From an uncultured Eggerthellaceae bacterium (GTDB lineage Bacteria; Actinomycetota; Coriobacteriia; Coriobacteriales; Eggerthellaceae): a stretch of DNA of 50,718 nt. Every line of letters begins with the position of its first letter. The first letter of the stretch is position 1. The position numbers were made by a program, and so were the translations under genes. The stretch spans positions 1-50,718 of the forward strand of contig CANOHY010000011.1 in the NCBI GenBank assembly GCA_947565915.1. Direction: 5' to 3'. Positions 1 through 8,329 of this stretch are shown here, piece by piece. Under the pieces are notes generated by a model that ran no database searches, had not been told where the DNA came from, and saw only the letters and a list, made by a program, of their open reading frames with translations.

Positions 1-83
1 GGCTTGGCCTCGAATACGATGGTCGAGCCTACCATGGCGAGTCAGATGCCATAACGCGCGACCGATTAAAGAACAGCGAGCTC

Positions 84-266
84 ATGGCAAAGCAAATCGA
101 GATTATCAGAGTTGATCGCAATCAGATACGTACGCCAACAGGTATGTTCGTATTAGCAAAGAAGATGGGGCGAGCAACCAAGCATTACATATCAAAACCA
201 ACTCATGCGCAGTGGGAAAACAAAAAACGCCTATTTGCGCAGTTGCTTATGGGAAATAGGCTTTAG
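84..266 (+). CDS. hypothetical small protein, uncertain
   Basis: A 60-residue open frame starting at an ATG and ending in TAG. The product is basic, with no signal peptide, membrane segment or motif that I recognise. Only a weak purine-rich stretch precedes the start. The surrounding DNA is lower in GC than the genes to the right and a large palindrome begins about 40 bases after the stop. It could be a gene remnant or a chance open frame. Confidence 0.22.
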   Translation: MAKQIEIIRVDRNQIRTPTGMFVLAKKMGRATKHYISKPTHAQWENKKRLFAQLLMGNRL

Positions 267-306
267 CGTGCACAGGTCGCAGCACCCGTGCATTCGAGAC
301 ATGCTG

Positions 307-695
307 CTTTACCTGGCTTTACCTCACATTGCCTGACGCCATTCAGCTTCTCCCAGCTTTGCACTTCGACTTCAATCCACTTTCGTACGTCTCTAAGCTG
401 AATCTGGAGTTTTCTAAGCAATTACGACCAGTTGGCGCCATTTGCGTACGCTCACACGACAATCTTGAACACTTGGCTCGGAGTCTTTTTAACGCTGAAC
501 AGGCATTATGAATTACTGGATTGCGAACTGATACCTTGGTTTATGGAAGAAGCCCTCCGAACAGGTACGAAAGCGGTCGCAACTGGCCGTAATTGGTCAG
601 AAAACGGAAGATGACGTACGAATGTCACTTGAAGTTCGAGTGCAAAGCCGGGAGAAGCTGGGTGGCGTCAGGCAATTTGAGATAAAGGCCAAAGA
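307..695. repeat. large imperfect palindrome (fold-back element)
   Basis: The stretch from about 307 to 450 pairs with about 560 to 695 when the latter is reversed and complemented. The best matched blocks are CTTTACC/CCTTTA at the outer ends, ATTGCCTGACGCC, CAGCTTCTCCC, TTTGCACT, TTCGTACGT, GTTTTCT and CAATTACG. The arms are about 135 bases each and diverged but clearly related, around a centre of about 110 bases. There is no convincing open frame inside. It ends about 20 bases from the stop of the next gene, so a transcript reading out of that gene would form a long hairpin. It could be an old MITE or fold-back element, and it is larger than the other palindromes here. Confidence 0.7.
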
Positions 696-716
696 CCCGC
701 AATCCGCCAAAGGGAA

Positions 717-1808
717 TCAGATTGGTTCGGACTGATGGCGGCGGGCATACATCTTCGCAAGCGGCTCATAGCCTTTGAACCCTGACTTGCGGAGCAGCTT
801 CATGGGCAGGCTCGGCTCGCACGCCGAAAGGGGAAGCTGATCCATTGCCCGCGTGAGCTCCTCGACCACCGGCCGGTTCAGCTCGTGCAGCCCACTGCGC
901 AAGCGACGACGCACATGCACCACCATCATGGCCGCGATCTTAGTCTCCAAATACGCTCGTCGGTTCTGCGACATGGGCACCTTCAACTCGGGACTCAACT
1001 GCCGATACCACTCGAAAAGCGACTGCACCACAAAGCAGTTATCGCCCATGGTGCGGTCAAGCTGCGCGGTATCGATGCTCTGACCTGCGCGATCGACCAC
1101 ATAGCGATACACAGTGCGCGGCACGTACACCACCTGGTCTACCAAGGCACAGGGCTTGGTGGCGAATTCCTCGTCGGTGAACAAGATGCCCTCGTGCAAC
1201 CGCAACCCGCAACCCTCGCCTGCAGGCCCGAGCCGCACGTCGCGCAACAGCTCGGTGCGGTAGCACATCGAATGCATGATAAGCGGGTCCATCAGGTAGT
1301 CATCGAATGCGAATGGCTCCCATTGCGGCAACTCCACCGCGCGCGGACCACATTTGACATCGCTGAACGGCTTCTCTTCGCCCTCGGAAGCGAAAACGTA
1401 GTCGGTCACGAAGAGGTCGGTCTCAGGAAACTGCTCGATGGCCTCCAGCAATGCATCTAACCCGCTTGCCACCACGGAGTCGTCGGCATCGAGCAGCTTG
1501 AGATAGCGTCCGGTTGCGTGGTCGATGCCGCAATTCACCGCTGAACCATAATGGCCATTGGGCTTGGACACCACGCGCACGATGTTCGGATGGGCGCTTT
1601 CCCATGCGCGCGCAACCTCCAGCGTGTTGTCGGTGGAACCATCGTTTACCACCAGCAGCTCCACGTTGCTGGCATGGCGCGCCTGCAGCACCGACTGGAT
1701 GTTTATAGGCAGATAATCCTGCATGTTGCACGAGGGCACAACTATCGTGAGCAGCTTTCGGCCTGAGCTCTCGGTAGGCATTTGCATAGATTGCGCGGTA
1801 TGCGTCAT
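717..1808 (-). CDS. family 2 glycosyltransferase
   Basis: A 363-residue protein with one N-terminal GT-A fold domain of glycosyltransferase family 2. It has the opening VVPSCN segment near residue 23, the nucleotide-binding NDGSTDN at about 55-61 and the metal-binding LDADDS (DxD type) at about 106-111. No membrane segment is evident, so it should act on a lipid-linked acceptor at the inner face of the membrane. I place the start at the ATG at 1808 because GGGAAAGG lies just before it; an ATG five codons upstream lacks such a site. Downstream it runs into the large palindrome at 307-695. The sugar substrate cannot be told from sequence. Confidence 0.85.
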   Translation of the reverse strand: MTHTAQSMQMPTESSGRKLLTIVVPSCNMQDYLPINIQSVLQARHASNVELLVVNDGSTDNTLEVARAWESAHPNIVRVVSKPNGHYGSAVNCGIDHATGRYLKLLDADDSVVASGLDALLEAIEQFPETDLFVTDYVFASEGEEKPFSDVKCGPRAVELPQWEPFAFDDYLMDPLIMHSMCYRTELLRDVRLGPAGEGCGLRLHEGILFTDEEFATKPCALVDQVVYVPRTVYRYVVDRAGQSIDTAQLDRTMGDNCFVVQSLFEWYRQLSPELKVPMSQNRRAYLETKIAAMMVVHVRRRLRSGLHELNRPVVEELTRAMDQLPLSACEPSLPMKLLRKSGFKGYEPLAKMYARRHQSEPI

Positions 1809-1875
1809 AGGGGCCTTTCCCATTGGCTTTCACGGTACAATCATTATAGAACGCGAAAGGCTTGTACAAGAAATA

Positions 1876-2061
1876 CACCTCTGCGTTGGCCGCTAGCCCT
1901 TCTCGGAACCACGGCTACCCTGTTTGCTCTAAGCATTCACTGGATGCTTAGAGCAAAGGCGGTCGCCTGCGGTGCACCTATAAAGCGAGAATCGCTGTTC
2001 GCGATTCTCGGATTTTGTGCACCGACGGTTCTTCGAAGGGCAAACGGCCAACGCAGAGGTG
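1876..2061. repeat. nested palindromic element
   Basis: Outer arms CACCTCTGCGTTGGCCG (1876-1892) and its exact reverse complement (2045-2061) enclose two further perfect hairpins. One is at 1923-1957, a 14-base stem with a 6-base loop. The other is at 1986-2010, a 10-base stem with a 5-base loop, itself enclosed by GGTGCAC/GTGCACC. The arms continue less perfectly inward (CCCTTCTCGGAACC with GGTTCTTCGAAGGG). No gene lies between 1809 and 2232; this element and the next fill most of that gap. Confidence 0.75.
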
Positions 2062-2067
2062 CCCTAG

Positions 2068-2197
2068 CCTCGATGCGACGCGGCCGATTCTGCAGCGCAC
2101 AAGCACAGGTGAAATCTGAGTCGAAACCTATAAAGGTTTCGACTCAACGATTTCGTCGTTGTGCTTGACGGCGAAGCCAAGGCCGCGCGCGTCGAGG
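2068..2197 (+). repeat. family-1 palindromic repeat, copy 1a
   Basis: Copy-specific outer arms (2068-2085 and 2181-2197; CCTCGATGCG with CGCGTCGAGG) flank the conserved half-sites GATTCTGCAG and GGCGAAGCCAAGG. The centre holds a perfect 11-base hairpin with loop TATAAA. The copy lies just upstream of the glycosyltransferase starting at 2233. A GTG at 2161 inside the repeat is in frame with that gene but is not the likely start. Confidence 0.75.
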
Positions 2198-2232
2198 TAG
2201 GGCACGTGAATGGATTACTGCGAAAGGCGAAC

Positions 2233-4680
2233 ATGACAAGCTATCCCATAACCGTTGCGATACCGGCGCTGAACGCAGAGGCGACCATCGCACATGCGAT
2301 GCAAAGCGTGCTCGAGCAAGTTGACGCGCAGGGAAACCCGCTTGCGAAGGTGCTCGTGGTGAATGATGGCTCGACCGACGGCACGGCCGCTGCGGTCGAA
2401 AGCGTCGCCAAGGCCCAAAGCGACCCAGACCGTGTTCAGTTGGTCTCACATAAAGAGAACAAGGGAATGCTCGCTGCTCGCAAGACCAGCATGCAGCACG
2501 TAGACACGCCCTTCGTCATGTTCCTCGACGCCGATGACGAATACCTTCCTCACGCCCTGGCGTGCATGCTGGAGGCGCAGGCAGATACCTTCGACATCGT
2601 GCAATGCGGTACCGACGTGCGCTATAGCGGGCATGTGGACCCTGCCGAGCGCGCCTTCACCGAGGCCTTCTGCAGCGTGCCCGAAACCGAGGCCTTTGGA
2701 GACGATATCGCGCACCTGGTGTTTCGAGACCGCAAGACCACCTGGTCGCTCTGGGGAAAGCTCATGCGCAGCACCATTGTTCGCGAAGCCTACCTCAACC
2801 TTCCCGACGAGTACGTCAATCTGGGCGAGGACCTCTGCGCCTTCTTCGTCATCTCGTGCCTGGCCCAGTCGTACCGCGGCATCGGCTCATGCAAAGGCTA
2901 CGTCTACAACATCGACGCTGGCAGCTCGGGAGCCTTGCGCACCAGCTTCGATCTGCCGCAATTCCTTACCCAATGCGAATGCATCATGCCGCTTCATCTG
3001 GTGCTGAGCTTCCTCATTCGCACGCAGCGCGCACAAGCGCTCATGCCCGACTATCTCACCGTGCGCCACGAGCAAGTGCGCGCCATAGCTGATAAGCTGC
3101 TCAACCACATGGCAACCGACCTGCAACCGGCGGCATTCGACGTTTTCGCAAACCTCTGGCCACTCGAGGAAGCAGTAGCAGCGCTCGCCGAAGTGGGTTG
3201 GGAGCGTCCAGCCGACACCTACGATGCCGTTGCCGCCGCGAACGCCCTGCAATGCCCGCCTGCCGCCGATGGCAAGCTGCGCACCATCGGCATCTACAAC
3301 TACAAGATGGACATCGGCGGAGCCGAGCAAGTGTCGGCGGACTTGGCGAACCTGTGGCATTCCATGGGATATAAGGTAGTGTTCCTGTGCGACCAACCGC
3401 GCGAAGCATGCAGCTACGACTTGCCGACCAACGTGATCTGGGAACAGTTGCCTGCAACCAGCAGCATCGGGCCGCAGAGCTACCTTGAGCGCGCCGATGC
3501 CATCTCGCGCGCAGTGCGCAAGCACAAAATAGACGCGCTGGTTCACCAACAATGGTACAACCCGCTGATGGCCTGGGACCTCATGGTGCTGAAGGGCCTG
3601 CGCGTGCCAACCGGCGTGTTCGTGCATAGCTTCCATGGCACCTTGTTCTTCGTGGGAAACGCAGATGAGTTCGACGCCTCGCGCGTGCTGCGCTATGCCG
3701 ATGCGCTCGTGGTTCTCTCTGAAAGCGACCGCAACTTCTGGGAGCGCTTCAACCCGCGCGTCTTCGTTACCAACAACCGCTCCACCATCGCGCCGGGATC
3801 GGTGACACGCTCAAGACTGAACAGCCGAAACGTGGTATGGGTGGGGCGGCTTACCCCCTTCGACAAGCAGCCCGAGGAAGCCATCGAGATCATGGCGAAG
3901 CTGGTGGGCGCCGAAGAAGCCGCCGCGCAGAGCGAGCAGGGCGCGAAGGGCGACGCCGAGCTAAACGCCCAACCAGATGCCCAACCCGATGCCCCGCAAA
4001 ACACCGAGCCCCCTGCTCCGCACACCACGCTCACGTTGGTTGGGCCGGCACGCTGGCAAAGCGAGCTTGCTGGGCTGCAGCACCTCGCGAAGGCGCGCGG
4101 CCTGGGCAATCGCGTCATCTTCGCCGGGTCGGTCGACGACGTGACCCCTTACCTGCAAAGCGCCAGCGTGTTCTTGATGACCTCGCGCATCGAGGGCTAC
4201 CCACTGGCCCTTTCCGAGGCCATGGCCGTGGGATTGCCGTGCGTGATGTACGAGCTTCCCTACCTCACGCTGGTCAAGGGAAACGCAGGGGTCATCTCGG
4301 TGCCCCAGGGCGACCGCGCAGCAGCGGCTGCGGCCCTGGCCGAGCTTCTGCGCTCGCCGGAAAAGCGCCATAGCTTAGGCGATGCCGCCAGCGCCCGCCT
4401 CATCGAGCTGGAAGCATTCGACTACGAGGAACTTTGGACCAGCGTGTTCGCGGCGCTTGCGCAGGGCAGCGTGAGCCGCGAAGACTACGCTGCCACCGAC
4501 ACGCAATGGGACCAGCTGCTTTACAGCATGAAGATGGGCGTAGAGTTCGCCCGGCAGCCCAACCTGAGCTTTGCGCTCAAGGACGCCGCTTACCAAACGG
4601 CGCGGCGCGCATGGCATCGCGTGAAGCCGCTTATCTCCAGCGCGCGCAACAAATCCACCAATAACCCGCATGCCGTATAA
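2233..4680 (+). CDS. bifunctional glycosyltransferase, GT2-GT4 fusion
   Basis: An 815-residue protein with two catalytic modules. The first is a family 2 domain with VAIPALN near residue 8, VVNDGSTDG at 42-50 and FLDADDE at 97-103. The second, from about residue 348, is a GT-B fold family 4 domain with DIGGAEQ near 360 and SRIEGYP...SEAMAVGLP near 650-670, the usual nucleotide-sugar binding segment. An Ala/Pro/Asp-rich linker with repeated AQPDAQPD interrupts the second domain (about residues 575-600). The start at 2233 is preceded by AAAGG; the frame stays open upstream only through the repeat. It closely resembles the last two-thirds of the protein at 21422-24919. The next gene overlaps its stop, so they are probably co-transcribed. 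Confidence 0.85.
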   Translation: MTSYPITVAIPALNAEATIAHAMQSVLEQVDAQGNPLAKVLVVNDGSTDGTAAAVESVAKAQSDPDRVQLVSHKENKGMLAARKTSMQHVDTPFVMFLDADDEYLPHALACMLEAQADTFDIVQCGTDVRYSGHVDPAERAFTEAFCSVPETEAFGDDIAHLVFRDRKTTWSLWGKLMRSTIVREAYLNLPDEYVNLGEDLCAFFVISCLAQSYRGIGSCKGYVYNIDAGSSGALRTSFDLPQFLTQCECIMPLHLVLSFLIRTQRAQALMPDYLTVRHEQVRAIADKLLNHMATDLQPAAFDVFANLWPLEEAVAALAEVGWERPADTYDAVAAANALQCPPAADGKLRTIGIYNYKMDIGGAEQVSADLANLWHSMGYKVVFLCDQPREACSYDLPTNVIWEQLPATSSIGPQSYLERADAISRAVRKHKIDALVHQQWYNPLMAWDLMVLKGLRVPTGVFVHSFHGTLFFVGNADEFDASRVLRYADALVVLSESDRNFWERFNPRVFVTNNRSTIAPGSVTRSRLNSRNVVWVGRLTPFDKQPEEAIEIMAKLVGAEEAAAQSEQGAKGDAELNAQPDAQPDAPQNTEPPAPHTTLTLVGPARWQSELAGLQHLAKARGLGNRVIFAGSVDDVTPYLQSASVFLMTSRIEGYPLALSEAMAVGLPCVMYELPYLTLVKGNAGVISVPQGDRAAAAAALAELLRSPEKRHSLGDAASARLIELEAFDYEELWTSVFAALAQGSVSREDYAATDTQWDQLLYSMKMGVEFARQPNLSFALKDAAYQTARRAWHRVKPLISSARNKSTNNPHAV

Positions 4681-7600
4681 TGCGCCCATGGACAACCACG
4701 CCAACACGCACCCCGACATCGACGCCTCGGAAAACCCGAACCAGCCACTGGTATCGGTGCTCGTTCCCGTCTACAACGTGGAGCGCTACCTAGCCCAATG
4801 CCTACAGAGCATCTGCGCGCAAACCTACAAGAACCTCGAGATCATCTGCATAAACGATGGCTCCACCGATTCTTCCCCGCACATACTGCGCGATTTCGCC
4901 AACCGCGACGGCCGCATTCGCATAATCGATAAGCCCAACAGCGGCTATGGCGACTCCATGAACCAGGGCCTCGAAGCCGCGCGGGGAAAGTACATCGGCA
5001 TCGTGGAAAGCGACGATTTCATCGACCCCGGCATGTACGAAGCCTACGTGCGCGCAGCCGAGTCGTGCGATGCCGACATGGTTAAGAGCAACTACTACCA
5101 ATATTGGCAAGACCGCGACACCTATTACGGCTCCACGACTATGGTAGAACCTGAAGCGAAAGCCGCTGGAAACGAAAGCTCAGCTGACGAGAAGATGCAT
5201 ATCTTCGAGCTGGCCGGCGTGCCTACGGGCGTGGTGCTGGCCCCGCACAAAAGCGGCCTTTCCTTCACGCTGGGCCCTTCCATTTGGAGCGCCCTTTACA
5301 ATCGCGAGTTCTTGCAGCGTAACGGCATCTGCTTTGCCACCACACCGGGTGCAGCCTTCCAAGATGCATCGTTCAGCCATGAGGTGCTCATGGCTGCCGA
5401 GCGCGCCATCTTCCTCAGCGATGCCTGGCTGCATTACCGCGTGGATAGCGCAGGCTCGTCGAGCAACTCGCCCGACAAGGTGTTTCTGGTGTTCGGCGAG
5501 TTCGATCGTTCGCTCGATTACCTGAAAGCGCTGCCAATTTGGAAGACCGACGAGGGAACGCGCATTGCTGCGGCCCTTGGCGCCGTGCGCATGGCATCGT
5601 ACATGTGGAGCTACAACCGCATCGCCTCACGATTCAAACTGCAATACGCGCTGCGTTGGCGCCGCGACATGTTCGAGCTCAACCGAGAGGGGCTAATCGA
5701 CTACAGCCTGCTGCGCCAAGACTCGCGCGACCTGCTGGCGCTTCTGGCAGATGACCCCCTGGGATTCGTTGCGCGCTGCGCCGAGAGCCCCGATTGGTTC
5801 TACTATGCCTATCAACCATACGAGAACGGGCTAGCTGAAAGGCTCCCTCGCAAGCTCTACCATGCGACACGTCATGCAGCGGGACGAATCGCGCGAGCTA
5901 GCCTTAGCCGTGCACGAGGTGCAGCCGCGCGCATTCGCAGCGCATTAGGGCATGTTCCAAGCGAAGCTGATGATGACGCGCACCAGCTTGCGCTACCCGA
6001 ACACCTGGAAGTGAGCTTCGTCCAGTGCATCCCGCTGAAAGATGCCGTGGTTTGGCGGCTTGCCGTAACTTCGCCCGACTGCGAAGCACCCATCGAACTG
6101 CGCGCTTTCGATGGCCGGGGCACCGAGCTTGCCATAGATCCCATCGTGTTCGAAGACCAACTCATCGAGAAGATGGCATCAGCGAACCTCGGCAAGACGG
6201 AGATTGTTTCGAAAGCGGATGCGACGCCGCTGATTCTGCAGCCCACAAACGCAGGCAAAATCTCTTCCGGGTTAAGTGATGATTCTTGTTCATCACAGAT
6301 TTTGCCGTTGCGTTTGGGCGCGAAGCCAAAGCGGCGCATATCCACTTTCGAAACAGCATCAACCAGTTCCGTACGGCGCATCACCTATTCGATTCGGTTG
6401 CCGCGTGCGATTGCCGCATTCGGCATCACTGCACAGCAAGGCGAAGCTGTCTTCGATTTCTACTTGGATGAAGCCACGGTTTCGCGACAAATCGCAACAA
6501 TGACCAAGCTGCGGCGCAACGCTTGGGATCAAGAATCGTTCGATCGCTGGCTGCTTTCCCGCCCGTCAATGCCCGCGGATCCCAACGAGCAGCCCAGCTT
6601 CCCTCTCGAGGTGAATGGCACGCACGTCGCCATCGCGGGAGCTGGCGTGCTGGTCGATCCCGACTGGCTAGAAACCGTAGCTGCGGTGCTACAAGATAAG
6701 CCTGAAACCGTTGCGCTTTATACCGACCACGACCTCATCAGCCGTGACGGCCGCCACACATATCCGATGTTCAAGCCTGATTTCAGCCCCGATTTCCTGC
6801 ACGCAACCAACTACCTGGGCGACCTTTTGGTAGTGCGCAAGGATGTCTACGACCCCGCACTCGATGTGTGGGAGCTTGCGTCGAAAGCTGCCAAGGTTGC
6901 CCTTGAAACTGGCGCGCCCTTCATCCATGTGCCGCATATCCTCTGGCACAAGCTTGATGGCGAGTCGACGAATACGAGGTCGGATGATTTGCCTTGTGCG
7001 CTTCTTGGGAAGAATCGTAGTTTTCAACCCCCGCAGGGAGCGAAGCGACCGAGGAATGAAAACGAAGATTCTTCCCAAGAACCCGATGAACAAAATAATT
7101 CTGTCGAAAAACCTTCCGATTCTTGCCCGAGCATCGATATCATCATCCCCAACAAGGACCACGCGGATGTGCTGGAAAACTGCGTGCGCTCGATCTTGGA
7201 GCTGGCCACGTACCCGAACTACGACATCACCATCGTAGAGAACGGCTCTGTGCAACCCGAAACCTTCGAGATCTACGAGCAGCTCTGCGCGCTCGACCCG
7301 CGCGTGCATGTCCTGAGATTCGAAGATGCACATCAATCGGACATCGGCAATTCCAACAGCTCCGATCATCGCAACAGCAGCGCATCGAAGGTATCACCCG
7401 AATTCAACTACTCGCGCCTCATCAACTTCGGCGTGGCCCATACGGCCAATCCCTATCTGCTATTGCTCAACAACGACACGCAGGTGATCGAACCTGATTT
7501 CCTGCAGCTCATGATGGAGCCGCTTGCGCAGCCATGCGGCGGAGTGGTTGGCGCCAAACTGTTGTTTCGCGATGGCCTGGTGCAACATGTAGGCATGATC

Positions 7601-8023
7601 ATCGGGCCCGATGGCACGGTAGTGCATGCGACTCAAGATGTTGAGGCCACCAACCCCGGATACATGGGTCGCAACGTGCTCACGACTAACGTAAGTGCCG
7701 TGACCGGAGCTTGCCAAATGGTAAGCCGTGAAACCTTCGACCTCGTCGGGGGCTATTCGGAAGAGTTCGCCGTAGGCTTCAACGATGCCGATTTCTGCTG
7801 CAAGGTGCGCGAGACCGGCCGGTTCGTCACCGTGGTGCCCGGCGCGCTGCTCTACCATTTCGAGTTCACCTCGCGCGGCCGCGAAGCAACCGACCCCTCG
7901 AAGATCGCGCGCTGGGAAGGCGAACGCGACCTCTTCCGCAGCCGCTGGAGCACTTACTTCGAAGACGGCGACCCTTTCTCGAACCAGAACTTCAACCCCA
8001 ACAGCAAAACCTACGGCCTCTGA
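4670..8023 (+). CDS. multidomain family 2 glycosyltransferase with two in-frame repeat insertions
   Basis: A 1117-residue protein. The N-terminal family 2 domain has VSVLVPVYN near residue 28, INDGSTDSS near 60 and VESDDF near 112. A central part includes a second GT-A-like stretch (ALYTDHDLISRDG). A C-terminal family 2 domain starts near 822 (IDIIIPNKDH), with LLNNDTQ near 932 and the acceptor-side FNDADFCCKV near 1037. Two palindromic repeats lie in the coding sequence, family 1 at 6206-6354 and family 2 at 7002-7081, both open in frame and both in linkers between domains. An ATG at 4688 is an equally good start; neither has a clear ribosome site. The stop codon lies inside the arm of another repeat. 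A polymerising or rhamnan-type glycan role is inference. Confidence 0.82.
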   Translation: MPYNAPMDNHANTHPDIDASENPNQPLVSVLVPVYNVERYLAQCLQSICAQTYKNLEIICINDGSTDSSPHILRDFANRDGRIRIIDKPNSGYGDSMNQGLEAARGKYIGIVESDDFIDPGMYEAYVRAAESCDADMVKSNYYQYWQDRDTYYGSTTMVEPEAKAAGNESSADEKMHIFELAGVPTGVVLAPHKSGLSFTLGPSIWSALYNREFLQRNGICFATTPGAAFQDASFSHEVLMAAERAIFLSDAWLHYRVDSAGSSSNSPDKVFLVFGEFDRSLDYLKALPIWKTDEGTRIAAALGAVRMASYMWSYNRIASRFKLQYALRWRRDMFELNREGLIDYSLLRQDSRDLLALLADDPLGFVARCAESPDWFYYAYQPYENGLAERLPRKLYHATRHAAGRIARASLSRARGAAARIRSALGHVPSEADDDAHQLALPEHLEVSFVQCIPLKDAVVWRLAVTSPDCEAPIELRAFDGRGTELAIDPIVFEDQLIEKMASANLGKTEIVSKADATPLILQPTNAGKISSGLSDDSCSSQILPLRLGAKPKRRISTFETASTSSVRRITYSIRLPRAIAAFGITAQQGEAVFDFYLDEATVSRQIATMTKLRRNAWDQESFDRWLLSRPSMPADPNEQPSFPLEVNGTHVAIAGAGVLVDPDWLETVAAVLQDKPETVALYTDHDLISRDGRHTYPMFKPDFSPDFLHATNYLGDLLVVRKDVYDPALDVWELASKAAKVALETGAPFIHVPHILWHKLDGESTNTRSDDLPCALLGKNRSFQPPQGAKRPRNENEDSSQEPDEQNNSVEKPSDSCPSIDIIIPNKDHADVLENCVRSILELATYPNYDITIVENGSVQPETFEIYEQLCALDPRVHVLRFEDAHQSDIGNSNSSDHRNSSASKVSPEFNYSRLINFGVAHTANPYLLLLNNDTQVIEPDFLQLMMEPLAQPCGGVVGAKLLFRDGLVQHVGMIIGPDGTVVHATQDVEATNPGYMGRNVLTTNVSAVTGACQMVSRETFDLVGGYSEEFAVGFNDADFCCKVRETGRFVTVVPGALLYHFEFTSRGREATDPSKIARWEGERDLFRSRWSTYFEDGDPFSNQNFNPNSKTYGL
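6206..6354 (+). repeat. family-1 palindromic repeat, copy 1b, inside a gene
   Basis: Outer arms GTTTCGAAAGCGGATGCG and its near complement CGCATATCCACTTTCGAAAC bound conserved half-sites: GATTCTGCAGCCCACAAACG on the left and CGTTTGGGCGCGAAGCCAA on the right. The centre holds a copy-specific hairpin (GTGATGA/TCATCAC) within AAAATCT/AGATTTT. It is translated in frame as a peptide beginning LILQPTNAGKIS and ending ILPLRLGAKP. Confidence 0.85.
7002..7081 (+). repeat. family-2 palindromic repeat, copy 2a, inside a gene
   Basis: Arms TTCTTGGGAAGAATC and GATTCTTCCCAAGAA are perfect complements and unique to this copy. They enclose the family-2 core TTTTCAACCCCCGCAGGGAG followed by CGAAGCGACCGAGGAATGAAAA. 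It is read through in frame as SFQPPQGAKRPRNENE. Confidence 0.85.
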
Positions 8024-8124
8024 GGGCGCTGCGCTCGGCATTTGCCGCTGCGTGCTCGCCTCGCGTACCTTTTAGTACGCGGCGTCTCGCACTCGCGGCA
8101 ACTGCCTTCGCGCAGCGCCCTCAG
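8020..8124 (+). repeat. family-6 palindromic repeat, copy 6a
   Basis: Perfect 15-base arms CTGAGGGCGCTGCGC (8020-8034) and GCGCAGCGCCCTCAG (8110-8124). The core is an imperfect hairpin around GCGTACCTTTTAGTACGC flanked by GCCGCTGCG and CACTCGCGGC. The TGA stop of the upstream glycosyltransferase is bases 2-4 of the left arm. Confidence 0.8.
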
Positions 8125-8136
8125 CCAACCAGCAGC

Positions 8137-8199
8137 AAGCTTGCCTTGCGTGCCTTTCAGTACGCGGCGTCTCGCACTCGCGGCAACTGCCTTCGCGCA
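8137..8199 (+). repeat. family-6 repeat, partial tandem copy 6b
   Basis: This stretch repeats most of the core of copy 6a about 85 bases downstream in the same orientation. It contains AGTACGCGGCGTCTCGCACT and CGGCAACTGCCTTCGCGCA. It lacks matching outer arms, so it looks like a truncated or recombined copy. Confidence 0.7.
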
Positions 8200-8222
8200 A
8201 CGGTTTCAATAGTTTCCGTTCA

Positions 8223-8320
8223 CTGGCCTCAATGAGACGCGGCATTTCCGGAAACCAAAAACATAGGCGCTTGCGCCGCTATGTTTTGGCTTGAGGATTT
8301 GCCGAGCACATTGAGGCCAG
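8223..8320 (+). repeat. family-3 palindromic repeat, copy 3a
   Basis: Outer arms CTGGCCTCAATG and CATTGAGGCCAG enclose conserved GGCATTTCCGGAAACCAAAA and TTTTGGCTTGAGGATTTGCC. A copy-specific inner hairpin (CATAG...CTATG) is at the centre. It lies 9 bases from the stop codon of the convergent gene at 8330. The core is shared with copies at 37406 and 39627 but both the arms and the inner hairpin differ. Confidence 0.82.
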
Positions 8321-8329
8321 AGAACAACG

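Noticed and set aside
432..614. Short open frames inside the 307-695 palindrome
   Set aside because: They have no ribosome site or recognisable product and their sequence is constrained by arm pairing, not by coding.
2161..2232. Upstream GTG start for the GT2-GT4 glycosyltransferase
   Set aside because: It lies inside the family-1 repeat, has no ribosome site, and the ATG at 2233 with AAAGG matches the family's N terminus.
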